Source: Bacteroidales bacterium (GTDB lineage Bacteria > Bacteroidota > Bacteroidia > Bacteroidales > VadinHA17). Taken from it: 64,000 nucleotides of DNA. The stretch covers positions 1-64,000 of the forward strand of contig WOYX01000034.1 in NCBI GenBank assembly GCA_011620595.1, given 5' to 3'. Below are positions 54,297-62,765 of the stretch, one piece after another; the first letter of the stretch is position 1; every line of letters starts with the position of its first letter. Position numbers and translations under genes: made by a program. The notes beneath the pieces are model-generated. The model was not told the origin of the DNA and ran no database searches. It was given only the letters and a program-made list of their open reading frames with translations.

Positions 54297-57202
54297 TGGC
54301 AGAGGAAAAGGATAAAAGGCTCTTTTTGCTTGATGCATATGCCCTGATATTCAGGTCATACTATGCATTCATCAGGAATCCGCGCATGACATCCAAAGGG
54401 ATGAACACCTCTGCGGTGTTTGGCTTCCTCCTCACACTTGAAGATCTTCTTGCGAAGCAGAACCCTACGCATATAGCCGTTGTGTTCGACCCTCCGGGGC
54501 CTACCTTCAGAAATGAGATCTATCCGGCATACAAGGCCAATCGTGACGCTACTCCCGAGGATATCAAAATGGCAGTGCCCTATATCAGGCGCCTGCTTGA
54601 GGCCTACCGAATTCCCATCATTGAAGTGCCGGGCTTTGAGGCTGACGATGTCATCGGCACCCTGGCGCGCAAGGCCTCGGAAGAGGGTTTCATGGCCTAC
54701 ATGATGACGCCTGACAAGGACTTCGCCCAGCTTGTCACCGGCACGGTGAAGATGTACCGGCCGGGACGTGGCGGCGGCGAGGCAGAGATATGGGGAGAGG
54801 AGGAGATCATGCGGGAGTACGGCGTCGCACCGTCCAATATTACCGATCTCCTCGGCCTTATGGGCGACAGCTCTGACAATATCCCCGGAGCCCCGGGAAT
54901 AGGCCCGAAGACAGCCTGCAGACTCATCAGCGAGCATGGTGACATTGAGAGCCTTCTCGGCAGGACATCGGAGCTCTCAGGCCGGCAAAAGGATATCCTC
55001 GAGCAAAACAGGGAACAGATCCTTCTCTCAAAACGCCTGGCAACCATTGAGCAGAATGTGCCGCTGGAATTCCGTCATGGGGATTTTCACCGCACAGGGG
55101 CAGATGTTGAGGCACTGCGAAAGCTATATGAGGAGCTGGAATTCAGAACCATGGCCTCACGACTCCAGGCATCATCGGAGGTCAGTACCGGGAAAACGGG
55201 TACAGATGAATCCGGAAAATCAACTCCTACTGATGACTCAACGGGTGTTTCAGGCAGACCCTTCGGCAATGCTGCCCCTGAACCCGGCACTGACGGCCAG
55301 GGGTCACTCTTCGGACATGTTGCTACAGCAGAACGGCCCGGCAACCAGGGAACCCTTTTCGGCAAGCCCACCTATTCAACATCTTCATCTGCAGCGAATA
55401 TAAGCAATACTCCCCATGAATATACCACGGCGGGAAACCAGGAGAAGGCAGAAGAACTGGCAGCAAGGCTTGCAGAACTCCCCGAGTTCTGCTTTGATAC
55501 CGAGACTACCTCCCTTAATCCGCTCAACACCTCGCTGGTGGCCATCGCCTTCAGCTGGCAGAAGGGATCGGGAACCATGCTGTGGCTTCCTCCTGACAGA
55601 GACGAGGCACTGCAGATGCTGGAACCTTTCAGGAGAGTGTTTGAAGATGAAAGAATCGCCAAAACGGGACAGAACCTGAAATTTGACATTCAGGTGTTGT
55701 CAGGATACAGCATAAGGGTCAGGGGCCGGCTGTTTGATACTATGATTGCCCATTACCTTCTTGAACCTGACATGCGCCATAATATGGACCTGCTCTCTGC
55801 CAGCTACCTGAACTATGAGCCTGTGCATATTGAGGAGCTGATAGGCGAGCGCGGACCCAAACAGAAAAACATGAGGGATGTTGACATGGAGAGCCTCAGG
55901 GAATATTCGGTTGAGGATGCCGATGTCACCTGGCAGCTGAAGGAGAAGTTTGCACCGATGCTCATAAAAGAGGGTCTTGACAAGCTGGCTGACGACATTG
56001 AGATGCCCCTGATAGTTGTTCTTGCCGATATGGAAAGGACCGGGGTTATGCTTGACAGTGAGGCTCTCAACAGCTATGCCGTCACTCTCCGTGAGACCTT
56101 GATAAAGCTTGAAGCAGAGATATATACCCTTGCCGGACAGGAATTCAACATCTCCTCTCCCAAACAGCTGGGAGAGATACTCTTCGTGAGGCTAAAGCTT
56201 GATGACAATGCCCGGCTCACAAAGACAAAGCAGTACCGTACCGATGAGGAGGTGCTTCAGCGGCTTTCCTCCAGGCATCCTGTCATCGGCAAGGTGCTCG
56301 AATACCGGGGAGTGAAGAAGCTGCTCTCGACCTATGTGGAGGCACTGCCAGGACTTGTCAATCCCGTCACCGGCAGGATACACACCACCTATAACCAGGC
56401 CGTTGCATCAACCGGCAGACTCAGCTCCACAAACCCGAATCTCCAGAACATACCTGTGCGTGATGCCGAGGGTCGCGAGATACGAAAGGCATTTATTCCG
56501 GCAGAGGGAAAGACATTTCTGAGTGCTGATTATTCACAGATAGAGCTGAGGCTGATGGCTCACCTGAGCGGAGACGAGTCAATGATATCAGACTTTCTGT
56601 CAGGACAGGATATTCATTCGGCCACGGCAGCCAAGATCTTCAATGTAGCCCCTGAGGAGGTTACCCGTGAGATGAGGGCAAGAGCCAAGACCGCAAACTT
56701 CGGGATCATATACGGCATCTCGGCTTTCGGACTGTCAGAAAGGCTTACGATAGGGCGCAAGGAGGCCAAAGAGCTGATTGACGGCTACTTCAGTTTATAC
56801 CCGGGGGTGAAGGTCTACATGGATGAGTGTATCCGCCGGGCACGGGAGTCAGGCTATGTGACAACAATATACGGCCGGCGGCGCTGGCTACCCGATATTC
56901 ATTCGAGAAACCAGGTGGTAAGGGGCAATGCCGAACGCAACGCCATCAATGCGCCCATACAGGGCAGTGCTGCAGACATCATCAAGATAGCCATGGTCAG
57001 GATCGCCAAAAGGCTTGAGAGGGAGATGCCCGAGGCAAAGATGATACTGCAGGTGCATGACGAACTGATCTTTGAGGTTGATGCCGACAAGGTGGAAAAA
57101 CTAAGGATACTGGTCACGGAAGAGATGAAGGGTGCTGCTGACCTTGCAATACCGCTGGAGGTTGACACCGGTACGGGCAACAACTGGCTGGAGGCTCACT
57201 GA
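54296..57202 (+). CDS. polA: DNA polymerase I
   Basis: The 968-residue PolA has all three domains. The 5' nuclease (about 1-310) has RLFLLDAYALIFRSYYAF and PGFEADDVIGTLARKA. The 3'-5' exonuclease (about 395-580) has its DxE intact in FCFDTETTSLNP. The polymerase (about 590-968) has DYSQIELRLMAHLSG and the HDELIFEV catalytic region. The ATG at 54296 is chosen; the upstream open frame is a queD shadow. The linker (about 310-395) is low-complexity and holds QGSLF (335-339) and QGTLF (351-355), which look like sliding-clamp binding motifs. It is followed by moaD. Confidence 0.96.
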   Translation: MAEEKDKRLFLLDAYALIFRSYYAFIRNPRMTSKGMNTSAVFGFLLTLEDLLAKQNPTHIAVVFDPPGPTFRNEIYPAYKANRDATPEDIKMAVPYIRRLLEAYRIPIIEVPGFEADDVIGTLARKASEEGFMAYMMTPDKDFAQLVTGTVKMYRPGRGGGEAEIWGEEEIMREYGVAPSNITDLLGLMGDSSDNIPGAPGIGPKTACRLISEHGDIESLLGRTSELSGRQKDILEQNREQILLSKRLATIEQNVPLEFRHGDFHRTGADVEALRKLYEELEFRTMASRLQASSEVSTGKTGTDESGKSTPTDDSTGVSGRPFGNAAPEPGTDGQGSLFGHVATAERPGNQGTLFGKPTYSTSSSAANISNTPHEYTTAGNQEKAEELAARLAELPEFCFDTETTSLNPLNTSLVAIAFSWQKGSGTMLWLPPDRDEALQMLEPFRRVFEDERIAKTGQNLKFDIQVLSGYSIRVRGRLFDTMIAHYLLEPDMRHNMDLLSASYLNYEPVHIEELIGERGPKQKNMRDVDMESLREYSVEDADVTWQLKEKFAPMLIKEGLDKLADDIEMPLIVVLADMERTGVMLDSEALNSYAVTLRETLIKLEAEIYTLAGQEFNISSPKQLGEILFVRLKLDDNARLTKTKQYRTDEEVLQRLSSRHPVIGKVLEYRGVKKLLSTYVEALPGLVNPVTGRIHTTYNQAVASTGRLSSTNPNLQNIPVRDAEGREIRKAFIPAEGKTFLSADYSQIELRLMAHLSGDESMISDFLSGQDIHSATAAKIFNVAPEEVTREMRARAKTANFGIIYGISAFGLSERLTIGRKEAKELIDGYFSLYPGVKVYMDECIRRARESGYVTTIYGRRRWLPDIHSRNQVVRGNAERNAINAPIQGSAADIIKIAMVRIAKRLEREMPEAKMILQVHDELIFEVDADKVEKLRILVTEEMKGAADLAIPLEVDTGTGNNWLEAH

Positions 57203-57204
57203 CG

Positions 57205-57441
57205 ATGGCAGCACGGGTTATTGTTCTCTATTTCGGTGCCGCACAAAAGGTTGCGGGCAATGCCTCCGAAGATTTTATGGCAGAAGACACTCTGTCGCTT
57301 CGCAGGCAGATATTAGAGAGGCACCCGGGGATGTGCAGGGTAACCTTCAGGCTCGCCCTGAACAGAAATCTGCTGAAAGAGGATTCACTGCTGAAAGAAA
57401 ATGATATAATTGCAATACTTCCTCCTTTTGAAGGAGGTTAA
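57205..57441 (+). CDS. moaD: Molybdopterin synthase sulfur carrier subunit
   Basis: This ubiquitin-fold protein of 78 residues ends in PPFEGG. The C-terminal Gly-Gly is thiocarboxylated and donates sulfur to precursor Z in molybdopterin synthesis. VIVLYFGAAQKVAG at the start fits MoaD. It starts three bases after the polA stop and is followed by moaE after 18 bp. Confidence 0.9.
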   Translation: MAARVIVLYFGAAQKVAGNASEDFMAEDTLSLRRQILERHPGMCRVTFRLALNRNLLKEDSLLKENDIIAILPPFEGG

Positions 57442-57459
57442 CCTATTGAATTCTGCATA

Positions 57460-57861
57460 ATGAAGAACAGGTATCTGGTCGGGGGGCCAATTACACCTCT
57501 GCTTATCTCGGAACTGATGACACTGGGCAATGATGACAACGGTGCCGGTGCTGTCTCTATATTCATCGGCAAGGTGCGTGACGATGAGGTCAACGGTAAC
57601 AGGATCAAGGCTCTGGAGTATTCTGCCTACAGTGAGATGGCGGAGAAGGAGGCTGACGGAATCGTGAAGACGGTGAAGGCAGCTTTCAGTGATGTTCGGA
57701 AAGTTTTACTGGTTCACTCCACGGGAATTGTCAAAGCCGGCGAGGCATCGCTGTTCATCATGGTTACGTCGGGCCACCGCGACCATTCTATGCGTGCATG
57801 CCGTCACACCCTTGAGATGGTCAAGGAGAAGCTGCCGGTATGGAAGAAGGAGATATTCTGA
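57460..57861 (+). CDS. moaE: Molybdopterin synthase catalytic subunit
   Basis: MoaE with MoaD makes molybdopterin. The 133-residue protein has VSIFIGKVRDDEVNGNRIKA, ALEYSAYSEMAEKE, HSTGIVKAGEASLFIMV and GHRDHSMRACRHTLEMVKE. The C-terminal Lys-rich PVWKKEIF carries the catalytic Lys region. Size is slightly short but normal. No other moa genes lie in the window. Confidence 0.92.
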   Translation: MKNRYLVGGPITPLLISELMTLGNDDNGAGAVSIFIGKVRDDEVNGNRIKALEYSAYSEMAEKEADGIVKTVKAAFSDVRKVLLVHSTGIVKAGEASLFIMVTSGHRDHSMRACRHTLEMVKEKLPVWKKEIF

Positions 57862-57881
57862 CCGTTCCGTAACGGGCGACC

Positions 57882-59552
57882 CTACATTGCCGGACCTTTA
57901 AGCAGGCTGTCGTAGCGCATCCTGTCTCCTGCTATCTCCTGCGCAGTCTGCACCTGTCTGTCGCGGCCCAGCGAATATCTCACCGAGCCGGCATCATAAA
58001 AATACCTGCCTGCAAGTTCCGACTCCAGCAGTTCAATGATATCGCTCTTCTGTGCTTCCAGGTCTCTTTCCAGCGAATGACTCAGGCCGGCTTTCAGTTT
58101 TTCAATCTCACTGCTGTTTGCCTCATAGAGATTCTCTTCCCGTGCCGCCGAGGTCAGCTCCTCAAGCATAAGTTCCGAGTCTGTGCGGTATGAGAAATTC
58201 CTCTCACGGAGGAACTGTTCAAAGCGTTCCAGGTCACTGTCGGTCACCTTCAGGCTGTCGAGTGACGATGGCTGCGGTTTCGACCAGTAGTATTCCGTGG
58301 CGAAGTCAAAGACCATGTTCTGAACATAGAGTTCGCTGGTGAAGCGGCTGAACATGTCTGACTCCACCTGCATGTCAGGTATGATGCCACCGCCGTCCTT
58401 TACCGGCCTGCCATTCCTGGTGGTGAATGTCTGTATCAGCGAATCCGGTATCTGTCCTACGCTGCCGTCTTCGTTCCGGTGTGAGAAATCGACAGCCTGT
58501 ATGCATCTGCCGCTGGGAATATAGTATTTTGCCGTGGTCACCTTAAGCTGTGCCTTGTAGCTGAGGGGTCTTGCCACCTGCACCAGCCCCTTGCCGTATG
58601 ACCTCTCTCCTACAATTATCCCGCGATCAAGGTCCTGCAATGCCCCGGCCACTATCTCCGAAGCGGATGCAGAGCCTCTGTTTATCAGTACCACCACCGG
58701 CATGTCGGGGGCCACCGGTGTTCTGGATGTACGGAAAACGGCATTATACTGTTTTGCCCTTCCCCTGGTGCTTACCACCTCCTGTCCGGGCTTAACGAAC
58801 AGATTCACAATCTCCACGGCCTCATTGACAAGGCCGCCGGGATTGCCCCTGAGGTCCAGTATCAGATCAGTGGCACCAAGGTTATCCTTCAGGTCGGTGA
58901 CAGCATCCCTCACCTCAGTGATACAATTTTGTGTGAAATTGGTGAACCGGATATATCCGGTGTTCTCATCTATCATCCCGTAATAGGGCACGGCAGAGAT
59001 AGATATCCTCTCTCTCTTTATGGTTTTCGTAAACTCTTTCCCGTTGCGCCTGAAGATTATCTCCGCCTCCGTTCCGGGTTCGCCCTTGAGCATGGCAGAA
59101 GCCTGCTCGGAAGAGACACCCCTGAGTGAGATACCGTCAATACTTAGCATTATGTCTCCGGCCCTTATGCCATTCTTATCGGCAGGGAACCCCCTATAGA
59201 CGTTGGTGACAACAATGTAATCACCTGATTTCCTGATCAGGGAACCAAAACCGCCATATTTGCCTGTGGTGAGGAAATCCAAAGCCTCGCGCTCCTCTTC
59301 TGGGTAATAGACAGTATACGGATCGAGGGTTGCCAGCATCGCCGTGATGCTTCTGGTGACAAGCTTTTCAGGGTCTATTTCGTCAACATAGAATGCATTC
59401 AGCTCCCTGAACACGGAGATGTAAATATCCAGATTCCTGGTGAGCTTGAAGTCCTTGCTCTCCTGACCACCCATCAGAAATCCGAATGCAAGCAGTGCCG
59501 CCAGTGCCATCACCGGTATCAGCCATATTCTTTTTCTGTTGCTTCTCTTCAT
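57882..59552 (-). CDS. S41 family C-terminal processing peptidase
   Basis: The 556-residue protein has one N-terminal membrane anchor or signal (IWLIPVMALAALLAFGFLMG) and a PDZ domain (about 90-170, with GFPADKNGIRAGDIMLSIDG). The S41 protease domain (about 190-370) has Ser in NRGSASASEIVAGALQD and Lys in ERSYGKGLVQVARP, the catalytic dyad. A C-terminal helical region follows (about 400-556). It is a periplasmic or membrane-bound tail-specific protease. It lies 19 bp after rnpA, a common Bacteroidota order. Confidence 0.93.
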   Translation of the reverse strand: MKRSNRKRIWLIPVMALAALLAFGFLMGGQESKDFKLTRNLDIYISVFRELNAFYVDEIDPEKLVTRSITAMLATLDPYTVYYPEEEREALDFLTTGKYGGFGSLIRKSGDYIVVTNVYRGFPADKNGIRAGDIMLSIDGISLRGVSSEQASAMLKGEPGTEAEIIFRRNGKEFTKTIKRERISISAVPYYGMIDENTGYIRFTNFTQNCITEVRDAVTDLKDNLGATDLILDLRGNPGGLVNEAVEIVNLFVKPGQEVVSTRGRAKQYNAVFRTSRTPVAPDMPVVVLINRGSASASEIVAGALQDLDRGIIVGERSYGKGLVQVARPLSYKAQLKVTTAKYYIPSGRCIQAVDFSHRNEDGSVGQIPDSLIQTFTTRNGRPVKDGGGIIPDMQVESDMFSRFTSELYVQNMVFDFATEYYWSKPQPSSLDSLKVTDSDLERFEQFLRERNFSYRTDSELMLEELTSAAREENLYEANSSEIEKLKAGLSHSLERDLEAQKSDIIELLESELAGRYFYDAGSVRYSLGRDRQVQTAQEIAGDRMRYDSLLKGPAM

Positions 59553-59571
59553 AAAGACTGTTTTCGCAAAG

Positions 59572-59964
59572 TTAATATTTAAGATTCATCAATCTGCCGA
59601 TCACCACGGTGATACACTTCAGCACAGAGTCATACGGCCTGATCTGAGTGTCATTCCAGATGATGGCAAGGTCCATGCGCCTGCCGCTGCCGTTGAGCCT
59701 CTCCGTCAGGGGCATATGGCTGAGCCTCCATGCCTCCCTGATCCTTCTTTTTATCAGGTTGCGGTCCGTTGCCTTCCTGAAATTTCTTTTCGGAACTGAT
59801 ATGAGCACCCTGATGGTGCTTACCGATTTCTCTGCCGGGGCTGTCAGGTATATTATTTTCAGAGGAGGCTCGCTCAGAAACTTTCCTCCGGCAAAGAGTC
59901 CGCTTACGGCCTTCACTCCGCAGAGCCTTTCTCCCTTGACAAATGATGCCTTTTCCCGTGTCAT
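59572..59964 (-). CDS. rnpA: Ribonuclease P protein component
   Basis: RnpA is the protein cofactor of RNase P, which makes tRNA 5' ends. The 130-residue protein has the RNR signature KRNFRKATDRNLIKRRIREA, with VLISVPKRN before it and a C-terminal helix. It lies between hemD and the S41 peptidase gene. rpmH is not adjacent, unlike in many phyla. Confidence 0.93.
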   Translation of the reverse strand: MTREKASFVKGERLCGVKAVSGLFAGGKFLSEPPLKIIYLTAPAEKSVSTIRVLISVPKRNFRKATDRNLIKRRIREAWRLSHMPLTERLNGSGRRMDLAIIWNDTQIRPYDSVLKCITVVIGRLMNLKY

Positions 59965-60033
59965 TTCAAAAGAGAAAGCATCGATCCGCAGCAGGGATGG
60001 ATGCTTTCATTGAGAGTCTCTTTTCAGTAAGCT

Positions 60034-60804
60034 CTATTTGTTATTCCTGTTAAAGTCGCGTATGAAGCAGTCGAGAGCCATGGTCATGGATGGAGCCTTG
60101 GGATTGGGTGCCTGAATGTCGAGCCTGTAACCCTCATTGGTTACCGCCTCCGCCGTAGTGGGGCCAAAGGCGGCGATCTTTATCTCTCCCTGGATAAAGG
60201 AGGGGAAATTCTCCTTTAACGATTTGATTCCCGAAGGACTGTAAAATACAAGCAGGTCATAGTCAAGCTCCTTACCGTCAAATCCGGCACTGATTGTTCT
60301 GTACATGGTGGCAACGGTGTGGTTGACTTCCTGCTTTGTCAGCAGGTCCGGAATATCAGTATTATGGGGTTCGGAGAGAGGAACAAGGTAGTTTTCTTCC
60401 TTATGCTTCACGATAATGTCAATGAGATCTTCAAATTTGGCTTTGCCGTGAAAGACTTTGCGCTTGCGGTAGACAATATATTTCTGGAGGTAAAAAGCCA
60501 CATTTTCAGTGATGCAGAAATACTTCATGGTATCAGGCACCGTGATGCGCATCTCGTCACAGATTCTGAAAAAATGGTCAATGGCCGTCTTGGATGTAAA
60601 AACGACGGCTGAGAAATCAGTTGGATTGATCTTCTGATGACGGAAATCCTTTGCAGGGATACCTTCAATCTGAATGAACTGCTTGAAATCAATTCTCAGA
60701 TTGTATTTTTTGGCGAGCTCGAAATATGGTGATTTCGGATTGTTGGGCTCAGGCTGCGACACTAATACCTTCCTAATTTTCAACGCCTTAAGTTTTAAGT
60801 TCAA
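60034..60804 (-). CDS. hemD: Uroporphyrinogen-III synthase
   Basis: HemD closes hydroxymethylbilane to uroporphyrinogen III in heme synthesis. The 256-residue protein has the weakly conserved two-lobe pattern with KVLVSQPEPNNPKSPYFEL, VVFTSKTAIDHFF and the C-lobe motif YDLLVFYSPSGIKSLKENF. IAAFGPTTAEAVTNEG is the family end motif. It is encoded in the usual Bacteroidota order DUF4271-hemD-rnpA. Confidence 0.87.
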   Translation of the reverse strand: MNLKLKALKIRKVLVSQPEPNNPKSPYFELAKKYNLRIDFKQFIQIEGIPAKDFRHQKINPTDFSAVVFTSKTAIDHFFRICDEMRITVPDTMKYFCITENVAFYLQKYIVYRKRKVFHGKAKFEDLIDIIVKHKEENYLVPLSEPHNTDIPDLLTKQEVNHTVATMYRTISAGFDGKELDYDLLVFYSPSGIKSLKENFPSFIQGEIKIAAFGPTTAEAVTNEGYRLDIQAPNPKAPSMTMALDCFIRDFNRNNK

Positions 60805-60825
60805 CCTCCTCTGATTACCTGCCGA

Positions 60826-61686
60826 TCAGAAAGCACCGATTATTTTGAGAATGACCAGGACAGGTAATACTTCAAGGGCACAAAGGTACAAAATGTAATA
60901 CAAAATCGGAATATGCCAGTTGCGAAAAATGACTAATAGTCTTAAGGCTCTGATAATAATCAGTATGGCAGATACGGCGAGGCCGGCAATTATAACAGGA
61001 AGCGGATTGTTGAGAGGTGAAAAAATGATGACTGCGTTGAGAAGAAAGAGTAAAAGTGCAGTTGTAAACCACACGTTGTAGATGACATTCATATATTCCC
61101 TCAGGGGGTTCTTCCATCCTGTAAGTTCGGCGGTTACGATGCTTGTAAGATGTCTCAGCATCACTCCTGCAATGAACGAGCCGGCAATAATTGCAGTAAG
61201 CCATACAAAGCCTGCCGGTCCGTCTGGCTCCATGATTTCGCCGGAAAGGAGTGAGACGGCAGCAAAGAGGCCGATGTTCAGTGCCGAAAAGATGTTACGT
61301 ATTACAGGAGGCCAGGTAAGGACTTCGGAGGTACCCGGGGGAATCGGGGTGGGCTGTCTCCGGAAGCTGAGTGTTGATAATCCGGCAACGACAGCCTTCC
61401 GGGCCATGACGGTCAGCAGGGTCAGCAGCAGGAGGGAGAGTGAGAGGATGATAAAACCGAAATCGGAGTTCACCTTTTCCGCCGGCAGTGGCAGACCGGC
61501 AACGCGTTCTGCCTGATGAATGATGTCAGTCCTGATGGTGCCGCCGGCCTGAGTGCCAACGCCGGTCAGCACATGTTCTTCGTTCAGCGGGAGGAATCTG
61601 CCGATGCTGAAGGTATTCTCCCGGGCGATACCGGATAGGGTATCGGCAGCAGGAGCAGTTACAGTATCTCCGGTATCGGTGATCAT
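60826..61686 (-). CDS. DUF4271 membrane protein
   Basis: The 286-residue protein has a soluble N-terminus (about 1-75) and seven or so hydrophobic segments from about residue 76. PLREYMNVIYNVWFTTALLL and FRNWHIPILYYILYLCALE are typical of DUF4271, which is found upstream of hemD in Bacteroidota. It has no known function. It follows deoC by 9 bp and precedes hemD by 21 bp, so it belongs to the same transcript. Confidence 0.83.
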   Translation of the reverse strand: MITDTGDTVTAPAADTLSGIARENTFSIGRFLPLNEEHVLTGVGTQAGGTIRTDIIHQAERVAGLPLPAEKVNSDFGFIILSLSLLLLTLLTVMARKAVVAGLSTLSFRRQPTPIPPGTSEVLTWPPVIRNIFSALNIGLFAAVSLLSGEIMEPDGPAGFVWLTAIIAGSFIAGVMLRHLTSIVTAELTGWKNPLREYMNVIYNVWFTTALLLFLLNAVIIFSPLNNPLPVIIAGLAVSAILIIIRALRLLVIFRNWHIPILYYILYLCALEVLPVLVILKIIGAF

Positions 61687-61695
61687 CTCCTTCGG

Positions 61696-62568
61696 TTAAA
61701 AGAAGGCGGGTTTACCGGGATACAGTTCCGCCAGTATATTATTGGCAAGCCTTGATGCGCCGATCCTGAAATATTCTGGCGTCAGCCATTTTTCTCCGAG
61801 CATGTTCCTGACGATGAAATAATAAACCAGGGCATCATCGGATGTGACTATTCCGCCTGCCGGTTTGAAGCCAACCATTATGCCGGTCTCATTCCAGTAG
61901 TCTCGTATTGCACGGCACATCACCCATGCTGCCTCTGGTGTGGCGGAGACAGGGCTCTTTCCTGTTGAGGTCTTGATAAAATCAGCACCTGTATCCATGG
62001 CAATGACTGAGGCCCTGTAGATATTTCTTTCGTCCTTGAGCAGCCCCGTCTCCAGTATTATCTTGAGGGTAGCCTCTCCTGCTGCCTGCCTCACAGCCTT
62101 CAGTTCATCTATCACCTTTTCGTATGCCCCTTCAAGGAATGTTCCCACAGGAATGACAACATCAATTTCGTCAGCACCCATCCTTACCGCCAGGGCCGTC
62201 TCCAGGGTCTTGACCTCGAGGAATGTCTGTGAGGTGGGGAAGGATGCGGCTACAGCGGCAAGCCTGATACCGCAATCGCTGAGGCCCTGGCGGGCAACGG
62301 TGACAAAGTTGGGGAAGACGCAGAGTGCAGCTACATTGTTCATTCCGCTGAAGCTGTAGCGGAATGAAGCAGCTCTCTCAGCGAAACTGCCTATCGTTCC
62401 TTCGCTGTCGATGGTGTTGAGACTGGTAAGGTCGATCATGGAAAATATTTCCTTCAGCAGAGGGCCCCTCTCCACTGAAGTGGTCATCCGTTGAGCCTCG
62501 TTAATGCATTCATCCATCTCTCCGGGCGAGTAATCATGGTTCAGTAATTTCTCGTATAATTTGGTCAT
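61696..62568 (-). CDS. deoC: Deoxyribose-phosphate aldolase
   Basis: DeoC splits deoxyribose-5-phosphate to glyceraldehyde-3-phosphate and acetaldehyde. The 290-residue protein (start MTKLYEKLL at 62568) has LCVFPNFVTVARQ, GADEIDVVIPVGTFLEGAY, LKIILETGLLKDE and the Schiff-base Lys in GADFIKTSTGKSPVSATPE. It is longer at the N-terminus than E. coli DeoC, as in other Bacteroidota. It heads the DUF4271-hemD-rnpA-S41 run. Confidence 0.93.
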   Translation of the reverse strand: MTKLYEKLLNHDYSPGEMDECINEAQRMTTSVERGPLLKEIFSMIDLTSLNTIDSEGTIGSFAERAASFRYSFSGMNNVAALCVFPNFVTVARQGLSDCGIRLAAVAASFPTSQTFLEVKTLETALAVRMGADEIDVVIPVGTFLEGAYEKVIDELKAVRQAAGEATLKIILETGLLKDERNIYRASVIAMDTGADFIKTSTGKSPVSATPEAAWVMCRAIRDYWNETGIMVGFKPAGGIVTSDDALVYYFIVRNMLGEKWLTPEYFRIGASRLANNILAELYPGKPAFF

Positions 62569-62644
62569 AATTAATGATATGTAATGAAAAACAGACATTA
62601 TCTGCCCTCAGGCAAACAGGGGTCAATTTAATTGTTTTTAATGA

Positions 62645-62700
62645 AACTTACATGAACAGCAACTCGCAAAAGGTTATGATTGTTTTACTGCATGTAAGTT
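62645..62700. repeat. 10-bp perfect inverted repeat between the MFS gene and deoC
   Basis: AACTTACATG (62645-62654) and CATGTAAGTT (62691-62700) are perfect inverted copies 36 bases apart. They lie in a 197-bp AT-rich gap downstream of the MFS gene and upstream of deoC. An operator for deoC or an RNA hairpin are both possible. Confidence 0.6.
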
Positions 62701-62765
62701 CCTTTCAACCAATAAAATAAGAATCAAATAAACGAATGAAAAGCAAATAAAAAGCAGAGAGAAGA

